From: Chitinophaga dinghuensis
GTDB taxonomy: Bacteria > Bacteroidota > Bacteroidia > Chitinophagales > Chitinophagaceae
Direction: 5' to 3'
Length of the DNA stretch: 64,000 nucleotides
Assembly: GCF_003259435.1 (NCBI RefSeq)
Contig: NZ_QLMA01000005.1
Location: 248,001 to 312,000, forward strand
This document shows positions 56,989 through 64,000 of this stretch, one piece after another. The notes beneath the pieces were generated by a model, which was not told the origin of the DNA, made no database searches, and saw nothing but the letters and a program-made list of their open reading frames with translations. A program made the translations under genes and the position numbers. Within the stretch, counting starts at the first letter, position 1, and each line of letters opens with the position of its first letter.

Positions 56989-57675
56989 TTATGTTTTTTT
57001 GTTACTGACAGGTGGGAATACCAGCGTAGAGCCGGCCCGCAATTTTCTGAAGTTCTTCAGTCGATTGATCTTCGCCACTTGCAGATAGTAATTTTGATTA
57101 TTGTAGATCTGATAAGTAAGTAGTGGCAGCAGATCTCCGTCCTGTATCATTTTTTGATGTGTCAGGTCTGGAGAGGAGAGCATGCTCATGATACTACCCA
57201 TTGACTGCGGCGTGCGTTCCGTGAAGGAAGCACTGATTTTTGCGCGGATGGGTAGCCCTGTCAGGTCGAACATCGTGTAGGAAACCGTACTGGTGGTCAT
57301 TACACAATTACAGATGAACAGGCCGTACTGCACCAACAGGGATGCAGGTTTATGAAGCATCCCCCGTATAACGGTGGTGGCTGCACGAAATAATAGTACC
57401 TGTGCTGTCACGGGTATCTTCACTCCGTTGGTATTGACTCCTGTCCCATCGATTGTCAATTCCAGCGAGAAGGTTCTTGGTTTTGTATGCTGGTATTTCT
57501 GATCTGAAGTTGCATTGCCTGGCGCGATGGAAGTGACCCATGAGAGGTCTTCCTTAATGACTAGCGTATCCGGATTGAACATCGCCAGAAATGGCGGTCC
57601 GATGGGGATCAGCGAATCATTGACAGGAATGATTTTCAGATTGAATGGCAGTTTAAGCGCGCTGATTGCATCCAT
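56989..57675 (-). CDS. Afp7-like hub protein with C-terminal LysM-like domain
   Basis: 228 residues. The N-terminal 150 residues match the tube initiator/hub type (FLAMFNPDTLVIKEDLSW). The C-terminal 60 residues (ILGDLLPLLTYQIY and the following NQNYYLQVAKINRL) have a LysM-like layout. It links the tube to the spike. Its start overlaps the DUF5908 stop (TAATG). Confidence 0.85.
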   Translation of the reverse strand: MDAISALKLPFNLKIIPVNDSLIPIGPPFLAMFNPDTLVIKEDLSWVTSIAPGNATSDQKYQHTKPRTFSLELTIDGTGVNTNGVKIPVTAQVLLFRAATTVIRGMLHKPASLLVQYGLFICNCVMTTSTVSYTMFDLTGLPIRAKISASFTERTPQSMGSIMSMLSSPDLTHQKMIQDGDLLPLLTYQIYNNQNYYLQVAKINRLKNFRKLRAGSTLVFPPVSNKKT

Positions 57676-57836
57676 TATCTTTCATTTTTTTCCCGGATGA
57701 TTTCCAGGACTTTTTCTACCAGTTCTGATTCAGGTCCTGTTGGCGGCGGGGTATTCACAGTTGCATCTGAGCCTCCGCTGCCGGCAGGCGTATCGATAAC
57801 CGTTCGGATGACGACTTCATTGATTTGTACTGGCAT
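57675..57836 (-). CDS. DUF5908 small eCIS protein
   Basis: A 53-residue frame from the ATG at 57836 to a TAA at 57675-57677 on the minus strand. It begins MPVQINEVVIR and ends in a helix (VEKVLEIIREKNER). The DUF5908 family of similar short proteins is found between tube and Afp7-like genes of eCIS loci. Translational coupling to the next gene is shown by the 1-base TAATG overlap. Confidence 0.8.
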   Translation of the reverse strand: MPVQINEVVIRTVIDTPAGSGGSDATVNTPPPTGPESELVEKVLEIIREKNER

Positions 57837-57841
57837 AACGA

Positions 57842-58309
57842 TTATATTTTTCTTTCGAAATACTGGTAAGCCAATTCCAGGGTTTCAATAACGATGCTAT
57901 TGTCTTGCGCTCTGAAATCGGATGTTTTCCAGGAAACCGGATATGCCTGTACTACATTCCAGACGGCGGCAGGTTTATCTGCTTCATCCAGTAATGTTAC
58001 AATGATATCTGCTGGTTTGAAGTCGTATATGATAACGGTAAACCAGGTATTCATGGCCGACTTGCACCAATCCAGCAGTGCAGTACCCTGGAGTAGTCCA
58101 CGTTTGAGTACGAGGTTGGGATACTTCGCTCTTTTGGGAAGTTTGTAGGAGAAGCGGTTTTCGCCACCTTCTTTTAGTTCTTCCGTTTCGATTTCGAAGT
58201 TTAGACCGCTTACCTCCTGGAATCGTTGTTCTGTATCGGAGTCTGCTCCATCAACGCCAACGAATTCTACTTTAAAGTGAAAACCTCCTGGTGGATAATA
58301 GGTAGGCAT
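57842..58309 (-). CDS. eCIS tube protein 2 (Afp5-like)
   Basis: 155 residues with the tube fold pattern FQEVSGLNFEIETEELKEGGENRF and LKRGLLQGTALLDWC. The second of two tube paralogues; probably the one at the spike end, by analogy with Afp5. It is 2 bases from the next gene. Confidence 0.9.
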   Translation of the reverse strand: MPTYYPPGGFHFKVEFVGVDGADSDTEQRFQEVSGLNFEIETEELKEGGENRFSYKLPKRAKYPNLVLKRGLLQGTALLDWCKSAMNTWFTVIIYDFKPADIIVTLLDEADKPAAVWNVVQAYPVSWKTSDFRAQDNSIVIETLELAYQYFERKI

Positions 58310-58311
58310 TA

Positions 58312-58746
58312 TCAGGCGGTTTTAACGGTAATCCCTTCATGAACCAGGTCTACAGATTCGATAGCGATATCGTTACCGGAGGCTTTTAGTCCGGGTCCTT
58401 CCAGTTTAACAGGCCATGCTTGTGAGATGGTCCAGATGAATACGGGGTTACCTTCATCATTGAGGAGGGATATCACGAGGTCGCGGCGTTCCACATTGGG
58501 TTGACCGCTGTTGTTCAGCCAGGTGTACAGGTCGCTGTTAGATTGTGTGATGCCTCTTTTCAGCGTGATATTACCTGCTTTTTTCAGTCCGGGTCTTTTC
58601 AGGGGCAGTGTAGTACCGCTCATGAGTCCATCGCGGTATTCAATGGCCTGTAGCTCCTGTGAAAGTCCGCTTACTTCTGAGAAGCCGATGTTATCGCCTC
58701 CCCAGGAAACTGTAAAATGGAAAACCGGTAATGGATAATTTGCCAT
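58312..58746 (-). CDS. eCIS tube protein 1 (Afp1-like)
   Basis: 144 residues with FSEVSGLSQELQAIEYRDG and LKRGITQSNSDLYTWLN, the main tube pattern. It should build the inner tube that passes cargo. Confidence 0.9.
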   Translation of the reverse strand: MANYPLPVFHFTVSWGGDNIGFSEVSGLSQELQAIEYRDGLMSGTTLPLKRPGLKKAGNITLKRGITQSNSDLYTWLNNSGQPNVERRDLVISLLNDEGNPVFIWTISQAWPVKLEGPGLKASGNDIAIESVDLVHEGITVKTA

Positions 58747-58795
58747 TGTATATAGTATTTAATGATGAGCAAAAGAATAGAGCAGCAAGCTATTA

Positions 58796-60238
58796 TCAGG
58801 AGGTTTGTGTTTGTTGTTCGAAGCGCAGGATAATAAATTCTGCCGGGCGGGCAACGGCCATGCCTATTTCAACGATCATGCGTCCTTCGAGGATATCGTC
58901 TGCAGTCATGGTGGTGCCAAGGCCGATATTTACCACATATGCCTGTTCTGGTTTTGCTCCTGCCAGTGCGCCATCTCTCCATTTCAGGAAGAGGTAATTT
59001 TCTATCATGGATTGCACTTTGATCCAGGTTGCGGAGGTATTGGGTTCGAAGATGACCCAGCGGGTGGATTTCTGAATAGATTCTTCCACTACGCTACAGA
59101 AGCGACGGACATTCACATACTTCCAGTCGTTGTTATTACCATCGAGGGTACGAGCGCCCATCACTACAGTACCGGCGCCTGGGATCGTGAGAATACAATC
59201 AATAGATTTTCCGCTGTCGGTATTGATGTTCAGGAGGTCTTGTTCTGGTCTTGCGATGGATACCAGTGGTTTTACCACATTCATCAACCCAACATTAGCG
59301 GGGGCTTTCCATACGCCGCGGGTTTCATCTACACGGGCATATGCGCCAGCTACAGCTGCGGACGGAGGCAGGATGATATGGTAGTTACCATATTCCCTTA
59401 CAATTGCATTATACATCGCGGAGGCAATGCTTTGCAGGTCCTGCATTTTTTTCCCGGTTTTATCTTCAGATCCAGCAGGGTTGCCACCAATTGTATGAGT
59501 GGTGAGTGTCAGGTTAGGAAAATCAAAACCCAATGGGTAGGTGCTTTCCAGGAATGGATAATAGGCGGCTCCGTAGCGCAGCGTTTCTCCATCAGCAGGC
59601 GTTGCATCCATTACTGTTTTAACATCTGCGGCAATGGAGGTAGTTGTTTTTGGAGAGGTGGTTTGGAGCGTATCGAGAATGGCGAATCTGTCTTTCAGAG
59701 AGGAAGCCTGCAGCATCATTGCATTCACAACGTTGGTATATGCGGCGGCATTGAGCCGGATCGCTTCGGGTACCACGAGAAGTGTAGGTTCATCTTCCAG
59801 GGCCACGAGGTCCAGTCCTGCTTTGAGGTCCGTATCAGAAATACTGGCGCCGTATTTACCTACGGATACGATATAGCATCTGCCGCCGCCGTTGGCGAAG
59901 TACTGTTGTACTGCATAGTAGAGCAGGTAGGGGCTCATAGCAGCATAGTTGGGTGTAATGGTTACTTTGTAACCAGTAGTTACCGCAGCTGGTCTGATTT
60001 CATTGACTGCAATGGTGATATTTGCAGCATGTTCTACATCAGCATTACCATACAGTTGCTGAAAATCGCTCCAACTGTTGATCGGAGTAGCTACGTGCAG
60101 GAGGTCATCATCTACCTGCTGTTTGGCTATTTGGGTGTAGCCAACAAAGGCTGGCACGGCGGACTCCACTTCTGCTATCGAAGCGGAGAGCTGTGATATT
60201 TCTTCTACATAAACACCTGGGGAACGATAAGTTGCCAT
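58796..60238 (-). CDS. eCIS contractile sheath protein
   Basis: 480 residues from the ATG at 60238 (start at 60244 is also in frame). It begins ATYRSPGVYVEEISQLSASI, the sheath signature, and the C-terminal half (VNVRRFCSVVEESIQKSTRWVIFEPN) is the conserved sheath core. Only one sheath gene is present, whereas Afp has three. Confidence 0.95.
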   Translation of the reverse strand: MATYRSPGVYVEEISQLSASIAEVESAVPAFVGYTQIAKQQVDDDLLHVATPINSWSDFQQLYGNADVEHAANITIAVNEIRPAAVTTGYKVTITPNYAAMSPYLLYYAVQQYFANGGGRCYIVSVGKYGASISDTDLKAGLDLVALEDEPTLLVVPEAIRLNAAAYTNVVNAMMLQASSLKDRFAILDTLQTTSPKTTTSIAADVKTVMDATPADGETLRYGAAYYPFLESTYPLGFDFPNLTLTTHTIGGNPAGSEDKTGKKMQDLQSIASAMYNAIVREYGNYHIILPPSAAVAGAYARVDETRGVWKAPANVGLMNVVKPLVSIARPEQDLLNINTDSGKSIDCILTIPGAGTVVMGARTLDGNNNDWKYVNVRRFCSVVEESIQKSTRWVIFEPNTSATWIKVQSMIENYLFLKWRDGALAGAKPEQAYVVNIGLGTTMTADDILEGRMIVEIGMAVARPAEFIILRFEQQTQTS

Positions 60239-60248
60239 TTTCAAATAG

Positions 60249-61436
60249 TTAAAGTGTTAGAAATATATCTGAGTAAATATTTGGGGGTTGCAATTGATTA
60301 ACGGTTTCCAGTGAAGGATAAGGCAGATCTGCTTTTACAGTGGCTTCCTGTGCAATGCCGATATACTTTTTCAGCTGTAGCCCCAGTTTGTCGTGGGTAC
60401 TGCTGGAACTGGAGGTATATACTTCCTGCAAGGCAATGGGGCTGTTGGACACAAATTCGATGGCCAGATCTGCTACATTTCCTTTTGTAAAAGTGATGGC
60501 GGTATCATTGCTGACAATGTTCAGCCGGTTCAGAAAATCCGACTTCGCCGGCGCGCTGAGGGCTGCCATTTCCCGGTAGAGCGGACTGTTTTGGGTAAGC
60601 GACAGTCTGTACCGCCAGGTCGTTTTACGTTTTGTAAACTGAATGGTGTACATGGGCGCAGGCGCCTGGAGTGATCTGTCTGTCTCTATTACCCGATAGT
60701 TTGCATCCAGGTTGGGCGACAAATCTATCTCGATGATACCGAATAAATTTCCTTGTGCCGGCAGCGGCAGATAATAAAAAATATCCGTCTGCGCCGCATT
60801 GACAAACAACTTGCAAATGCCGGATGGCAATGCTGACAGATCAAACAGTAGCCTTGCAGAAGTGAGATCATTGATGATCGCACGTGGCTGTATAATAGTA
60901 CCTGTCAACTGGTGCACTACGTATGCATTTCCCGGGGCTACCGGAGAACTATACACGAACGTATAGACATCACCGTTATATTTCATTCTGTCATTACTTC
61001 CTTTTACGCCAGTTACATCTTTACTCAGATGCAGGTTGGAGCGCAACGCAGTGGTATCTCCCACATTGTTACTGAAATAGTACAATGAGCCATCTCCGGA
61101 TAGTAGTGGGAGATCATTGAAATTATAGAGCTCCGGATTGCGGGCCAGCATCAAAAAACTCAGCTTGGCGGCTCTGGGTGGCTGATAACGTAACAGGTAG
61201 TTTCCACCGCCTGTCTTATCTCCCACCCTGGCCAGCACCCATAGACCTCCCGAAGTCGGCGAAGGTTTGAACACCAGATCCATTTTATCCAGCAACTGCA
61301 GCGTTTCAGTAGTAGGAACAAAATCAAAATCAGGTTCGGGGGTAGTTTGATATCGCTGACAGATACTATTGTCGTAAAATAGTTGCTGAACGGAAACAGC
61401 AAACAGTGGATTATATTTTGTTTTTATGATACCCAT
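60249..61436 (-). CDS. Unknown eCIS protein between DUF4255 and sheath genes
   Basis: 395 residues. I do not recognise a family. It has no signal peptide or membrane segment and looks like a beta-rich soluble protein (many Tyr, Leu, Pro). It lies 4 bases before the sheath start and 6 bases after DUF4255, which fixes it as an operon member. Candidates are a cap factor or a divergent fibre protein, which cannot be decided here. Confidence 0.7.
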   Translation of the reverse strand: MGIIKTKYNPLFAVSVQQLFYDNSICQRYQTTPEPDFDFVPTTETLQLLDKMDLVFKPSPTSGGLWVLARVGDKTGGGNYLLRYQPPRAAKLSFLMLARNPELYNFNDLPLLSGDGSLYYFSNNVGDTTALRSNLHLSKDVTGVKGSNDRMKYNGDVYTFVYSSPVAPGNAYVVHQLTGTIIQPRAIINDLTSARLLFDLSALPSGICKLFVNAAQTDIFYYLPLPAQGNLFGIIEIDLSPNLDANYRVIETDRSLQAPAPMYTIQFTKRKTTWRYRLSLTQNSPLYREMAALSAPAKSDFLNRLNIVSNDTAITFTKGNVADLAIEFVSNSPIALQEVYTSSSSSTHDKLGLQLKKYIGIAQEATVKADLPYPSLETVNQLQPPNIYSDIFLTL

Positions 61437-61442
61437 GACCTA

Positions 61443-62051
61443 TCAGTTTTCTTTGTAATTAACTTCCGTGATGTTAGCGCTTTTTTCACCTCTTGTTTCG
61501 AAGACGCTGAGCAGGGTCATTTTATAGACAATATTGGGAAGATATTTCGCTCCCAGCATGCCCCAGAGGTTGTTCTGCTGCTCGAAAGAGAGGCTTTGCA
61601 AACGAAAACTAAGACGGTCTATCAACTGCCAGGGTTTGGTATCGGGCGCCTTTGCAAATTCATTCAGGCCCGGATAATGCTGTTCATCAAATACAGGATT
61701 AGCCTGGAAAAATGCGGCTACATCTGTCAGATCCCGGAGAGAGGTTTCATAGTGCTTGTTGTTTGCTACAAACAATAATGTAAGCTCCAGTTCCACAGGA
61801 GGTTGCAGCCGGTAAAAAGACTGACTGTCCGCCGGGATGAAATAAGGCCGCTTCCCCTCTCTTCGCAATTCCTCTACTCCTACCAACATCATGGTGATAT
61901 GCATGTTATCATCCAGGTTGATATTACCATTAGGCAGCGCGAGCGGCTTCAATTCCACTACAGTACCGGCACTATATGACGGGTCCTGTTCGCGCTCCAC
62001 TATGTAGTTCTCCAGTTCCTTCCGGAGAAACTCTAATGCAGTACGTATCAT
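61443..62051 (-). CDS. DUF4255 tail terminator/cap protein (Afp16-like)
   Basis: 202 residues with the DUF4255 pattern: MIRTALEFLRKELENYI at the start, IHITMMLVGVEELRREG-like centre and IVYKMTLLSVFE near the end. It caps or terminates the sheath-tube assembly. It is the first gene of the operon, preceded by the promoter at 62265-62297. Confidence 0.9.
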   Translation of the reverse strand: MIRTALEFLRKELENYIVEREQDPSYSAGTVVELKPLALPNGNINLDDNMHITMMLVGVEELRREGKRPYFIPADSQSFYRLQPPVELELTLLFVANNKHYETSLRDLTDVAAFFQANPVFDEQHYPGLNEFAKAPDTKPWQLIDRLSFRLQSLSFEQQNNLWGMLGAKYLPNIVYKMTLLSVFETRGEKSANITEVNYKEN

Positions 62052-62391
62052 GAAAATAGAATTAATAAGATACCGTTATCACCACATGCAGCATGTACGC
62101 GCACGAAATGACATGTAAATCAAACACTTAATTTGAATGCCGATAATAAAAGAGGAAATGTGACATTTGGGGTTTTACATTTCCAACAAACAAAGCCTTA
62201 CTTTACTCACCAGACGATAGCATTAACTTTTGAGGCGTTTTTCTTTGAGGCTACAATTCAATTTCAAATTTAGGAAAAAAGAGTGCACTTAAACAAATAT
62301 TTTTTCCGCTTTTGGGGTTAATTTTTATTGATGTTATACAACGTAATATAGTAAAGAATTACAAAGGAATACTTTCGTATGTGCCTAACAG
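62052..62391. other. Gene-free leader of the eCIS operon
   Basis: No gene is visible in these 340 bases. The region carries the promoter at 62265-62297 and an inverted repeat GGAAATGT (62154-62161) and ACATTTCC (62177-62184), which lies in the untranslated leader and may be an operator or RNA hairpin. The upstream LRR gene ends at 62392, and no clear terminator separates it. Confidence 0.5.
62265..62297 (-). promoter_or_regulatory. Bacteroidetes-type promoter of the eCIS operon
   Basis: On the minus strand, TTTG (62294-62297) and TAAATTTG (62265-62272) match the -33 and -7 boxes with a 21-base spacer. The predicted leader is about 200 bases. Confidence 0.6.
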
Positions 62392-63228
62392 TTAGTATTC
62401 AAAAATTCTTAAATCCGGGAAATGCTGCATCAGTATATTTACCTGCCAAACCGGTATTTGATGCGTATTTATACGCAGTACTCCTAACTTAGATAAAGAC
62501 AGTAATGGTAAAAAACTCAGCACCTTCATATTATACAATCTTACTTCTTTCACTGCTTCCGCCTCTGAAATACCATACAGCAGATCTACTTCTGTGCCGC
62601 TAAGATCCAATATTTCCGCCGTTTGAAAACATTTCAGTTGACTAATAACGCATAAGGAACTCAACCTTGTTTCATGGAAAGTGAAATGGGTTAACCGCGG
62701 CAAGGTTAACAGCGGAGTTACATCGGATATCTGACTTCCTTCTGCCAGCAATGACTGCAGTCGTGTCAAATTGGATAAGGCGGAGAGATCTGTTACAGCA
62801 GTATAAGCGATATCCAGTTTCTTCAAATTCGATAAGGCGGCTATGGGTTTTATATCTGTAACTGCTGTATTTCGTAATACCAGCTCCTCCAGACTGGTGA
62901 AATCTGAGAGCGCAGCCGTATCGCGGACACGCGTCTCCCGTAAATCCAATCTTTTCAACGTTTCTATTCCCTGCAAGGCGCTGATATCTGCAACAGGTTG
63001 CTCTTGTAATACCAGCACTTCCAGATACTGTAACGTTGCCAGTGGCGATAGATCCGTGTCTGCGCCTGCATATAAACTTCCATGGGGATCTGATTGTATA
63101 ATATACAACTCCCGTAAATTCTTCATCTCCGCCAGCGGCGAATAATCTGACGGCACCACATTTGCCACCCGGACAACGGTGTCGAATATATCAAAATTAC
63201 GGTCGCCAAAAAAGATAGTGCGTCCCAT
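62392..63228 (-). CDS. Leucine-rich repeat protein
   Basis: 278 residues with about eight leucine-rich repeats of 21-23 residues, such as LEELVLRNTAVTDIKPIAAL and LKKLDIAYTAVTDLSALSNL. No signal peptide is seen. The repeats resemble internalin-type modules. It starts on the TAATG shared with the upstream partial gene, so the two are coupled. Possible cargo or effector-related protein of the eCIS. Confidence 0.8.
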   Translation of the reverse strand: MGRTIFFGDRNFDIFDTVVRVANVVPSDYSPLAEMKNLRELYIIQSDPHGSLYAGADTDLSPLATLQYLEVLVLQEQPVADISALQGIETLKRLDLRETRVRDTAALSDFTSLEELVLRNTAVTDIKPIAALSNLKKLDIAYTAVTDLSALSNLTRLQSLLAEGSQISDVTPLLTLPRLTHFTFHETRLSSLCVISQLKCFQTAEILDLSGTEVDLLYGISEAEAVKEVRLYNMKVLSFLPLLSLSKLGVLRINTHQIPVWQVNILMQHFPDLRIFEY

Positions 63229-64000
63229 TAAATAGAAGGTATGTTTTTATAATTCTTCACCATCCAGTCGCTCAGTGTCTTATCCCTCGCAGGATTGCGC
63301 ATAAGCAAGTTCAAATTAGTCGTCGCCTGGGCCACCATCTGATCACGAATTTGATCATCTGTCAGCACACCAGGAGCAGCAGGAAATGAGATCTTCCTGA
63401 TCTCCTTTGACATGGCATGAAAACCATGCGCTATACTTTCCGCTACGGTCAAATCCAGTGTCGTTACAATTTCATTGCCTGCCGTCTGTTCGTGAATAGT
63501 CAGATCTTCCTGCTTCGAGATATCTTTCAGCATAGCTTCATTATCTTTAAATGGCTTGCGGTCTCCTGCCAGGTAGTGCTGCCGTACATCTCGGAGCAGC
63601 AGGAATACATCTACGGCTGTATCCCAGGCCATACGCATATATTCGCCAGCGCTGGTTTTCACCGTATCGGCGCGAGTCACTTTTGCGCCGCTGCTTAATA
63701 CGCCTGGCTGAAACGTTTTAGGAAAACTACTGATGCCTAGTTTGCGACGAGGGATTTCTTCATAATGTGCCGCATTGGCCACTTTGATCGCCTCATCTTT
63801 TGCTTCGAAACCATCGGAGCCATAATACCCCTGATCTATAATGCTGGGATCTGCCAGATGCGCGCCTTCATGAATCAGGGTTATTTTCGTTTTTGCTACG
63901 TCTTTTACCTGCGCTACCCGCAGTAATAAATGGACCTGCTGCGTATTATGCAATGCAAATCCTCCCAGTCCTATTTCATCATTATCCAGGTTATAATCTG
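63228..64000 (-). CDS. Partial protein with HExxH metallopeptidase-like motif
   Basis: The frame is open past the window edge at 64000, so only the last 257 residues are seen. A TTG at 63953 is only an internal codon. HEGAH lies in LIHEGAHLADPSII. No recognised domain follows; the rest is helical. It may be the end of a larger DUF4157-type or peptidase effector, as eCIS loci often have. Its stop overlaps the LRR start by one base. Confidence 0.6.
   Translation of the reverse strand, partial: DYNLDNDEIGLGGFALHNTQQVHLLLRVAQVKDVAKTKITLIHEGAHLADPSIIDQGYYGSDGFEAKDEAIKVANAAHYEEIPRRKLGISSFPKTFQPGVLSSGAKVTRADTVKTSAGEYMRMAWDTAVDVFLLLRDVRQHYLAGDRKPFKDNEAMLKDISKQEDLTIHEQTAGNEIVTTLDLTVAESIAHGFHAMSKEIRKISFPAAPGVLTDDQIRDQMVAQATTNLNLLMRNPARDKTLSDWMVKNYKNIPSI

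Noticed and set aside
58805..60196. A 463-codon open frame on the plus strand opposite the sheath gene
   Set aside because: It lies fully antisense to the conserved sheath gene, has a Cys- and Ile-rich composition unlike a real protein and no ribosome-binding site or family match.
1..64000. CRISPR arrays, rRNA genes, insertion sequences
   Set aside because: No regularly spaced repeats, rRNA sequence or transposase with terminal repeats were seen.

Overview
The window comes from a Bacteroidota chromosome, most likely a Chitinophaga-like member of the Chitinophagaceae. This is inferred from SusC/SusD pairs, Bacteroidetes-type tra genes (DUF4134, DUF4133, TraG, TraJ, TraK, TraM, TraN), DUF6520, DUF6660 and DUF5908 proteins, and promoter boxes of the TTTG / TAnnTTTG type. 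No species can be fixed from the sequence alone.

Positions 1 to about 36997 are most of an integrative conjugative element (ICE) whose left end lies outside the window. From left to right it holds: the mobilisation block on the minus strand (coupling protein MobC, relaxase MobB, accessory MobA) with a palindrome-rich candidate oriT; a DUF932 gene and small genes; a metal-related cassette (DUF6660 protein, TonB-dependent receptor, CDF-like transporter); an AraC regulator and an RteC-like protein; a TlpA/DUF3738-SusC-SusD operon facing a DUF6520 small secreted protein; an XRE regulator; a minus-strand cluster with a HEPN protein directly followed by a SymE-like gene; the tra operon (traE, traF, traG, three tandem TraI-like genes, traJ, traK, traM, traN, a DUF3945 protein); and, at the right end, a small excisionase-like gene converging on a tyrosine recombinase. 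The recombinase lies beside a tRNA-Leu(CAG) gene, the probable attachment site.

From 37 to 41 kb the sequence looks like ordinary chromosome: a DinB-family protein, a secreted CBM6-like protein divergent from a TetR regulator, and a baeRF-family protein followed by a tandem universal stress protein.

From 41 kb to the right edge is an extracellular contractile injection system (eCIS, Afp/PVC/MAC-like) read on the minus strand from a good promoter near 62.28 kb. Its order is DUF4255 cap/terminator, an unknown 395-residue protein, one sheath, two tube proteins, DUF5908, LysM-type Afp7-like protein, VgrG-like spike, PAAR tip, gp25, two large baseplate proteins (Afp11-like and Afp12-like), tape measure protein, AAA+ ATPase and a DUF4157/OmpA-like protein. 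Upstream of it are a leucine-rich-repeat protein and a partial protein with an HExxH motif, translationally coupled to each other and plausible cargo. No tail-fibre gene of Afp13 type was recognised.
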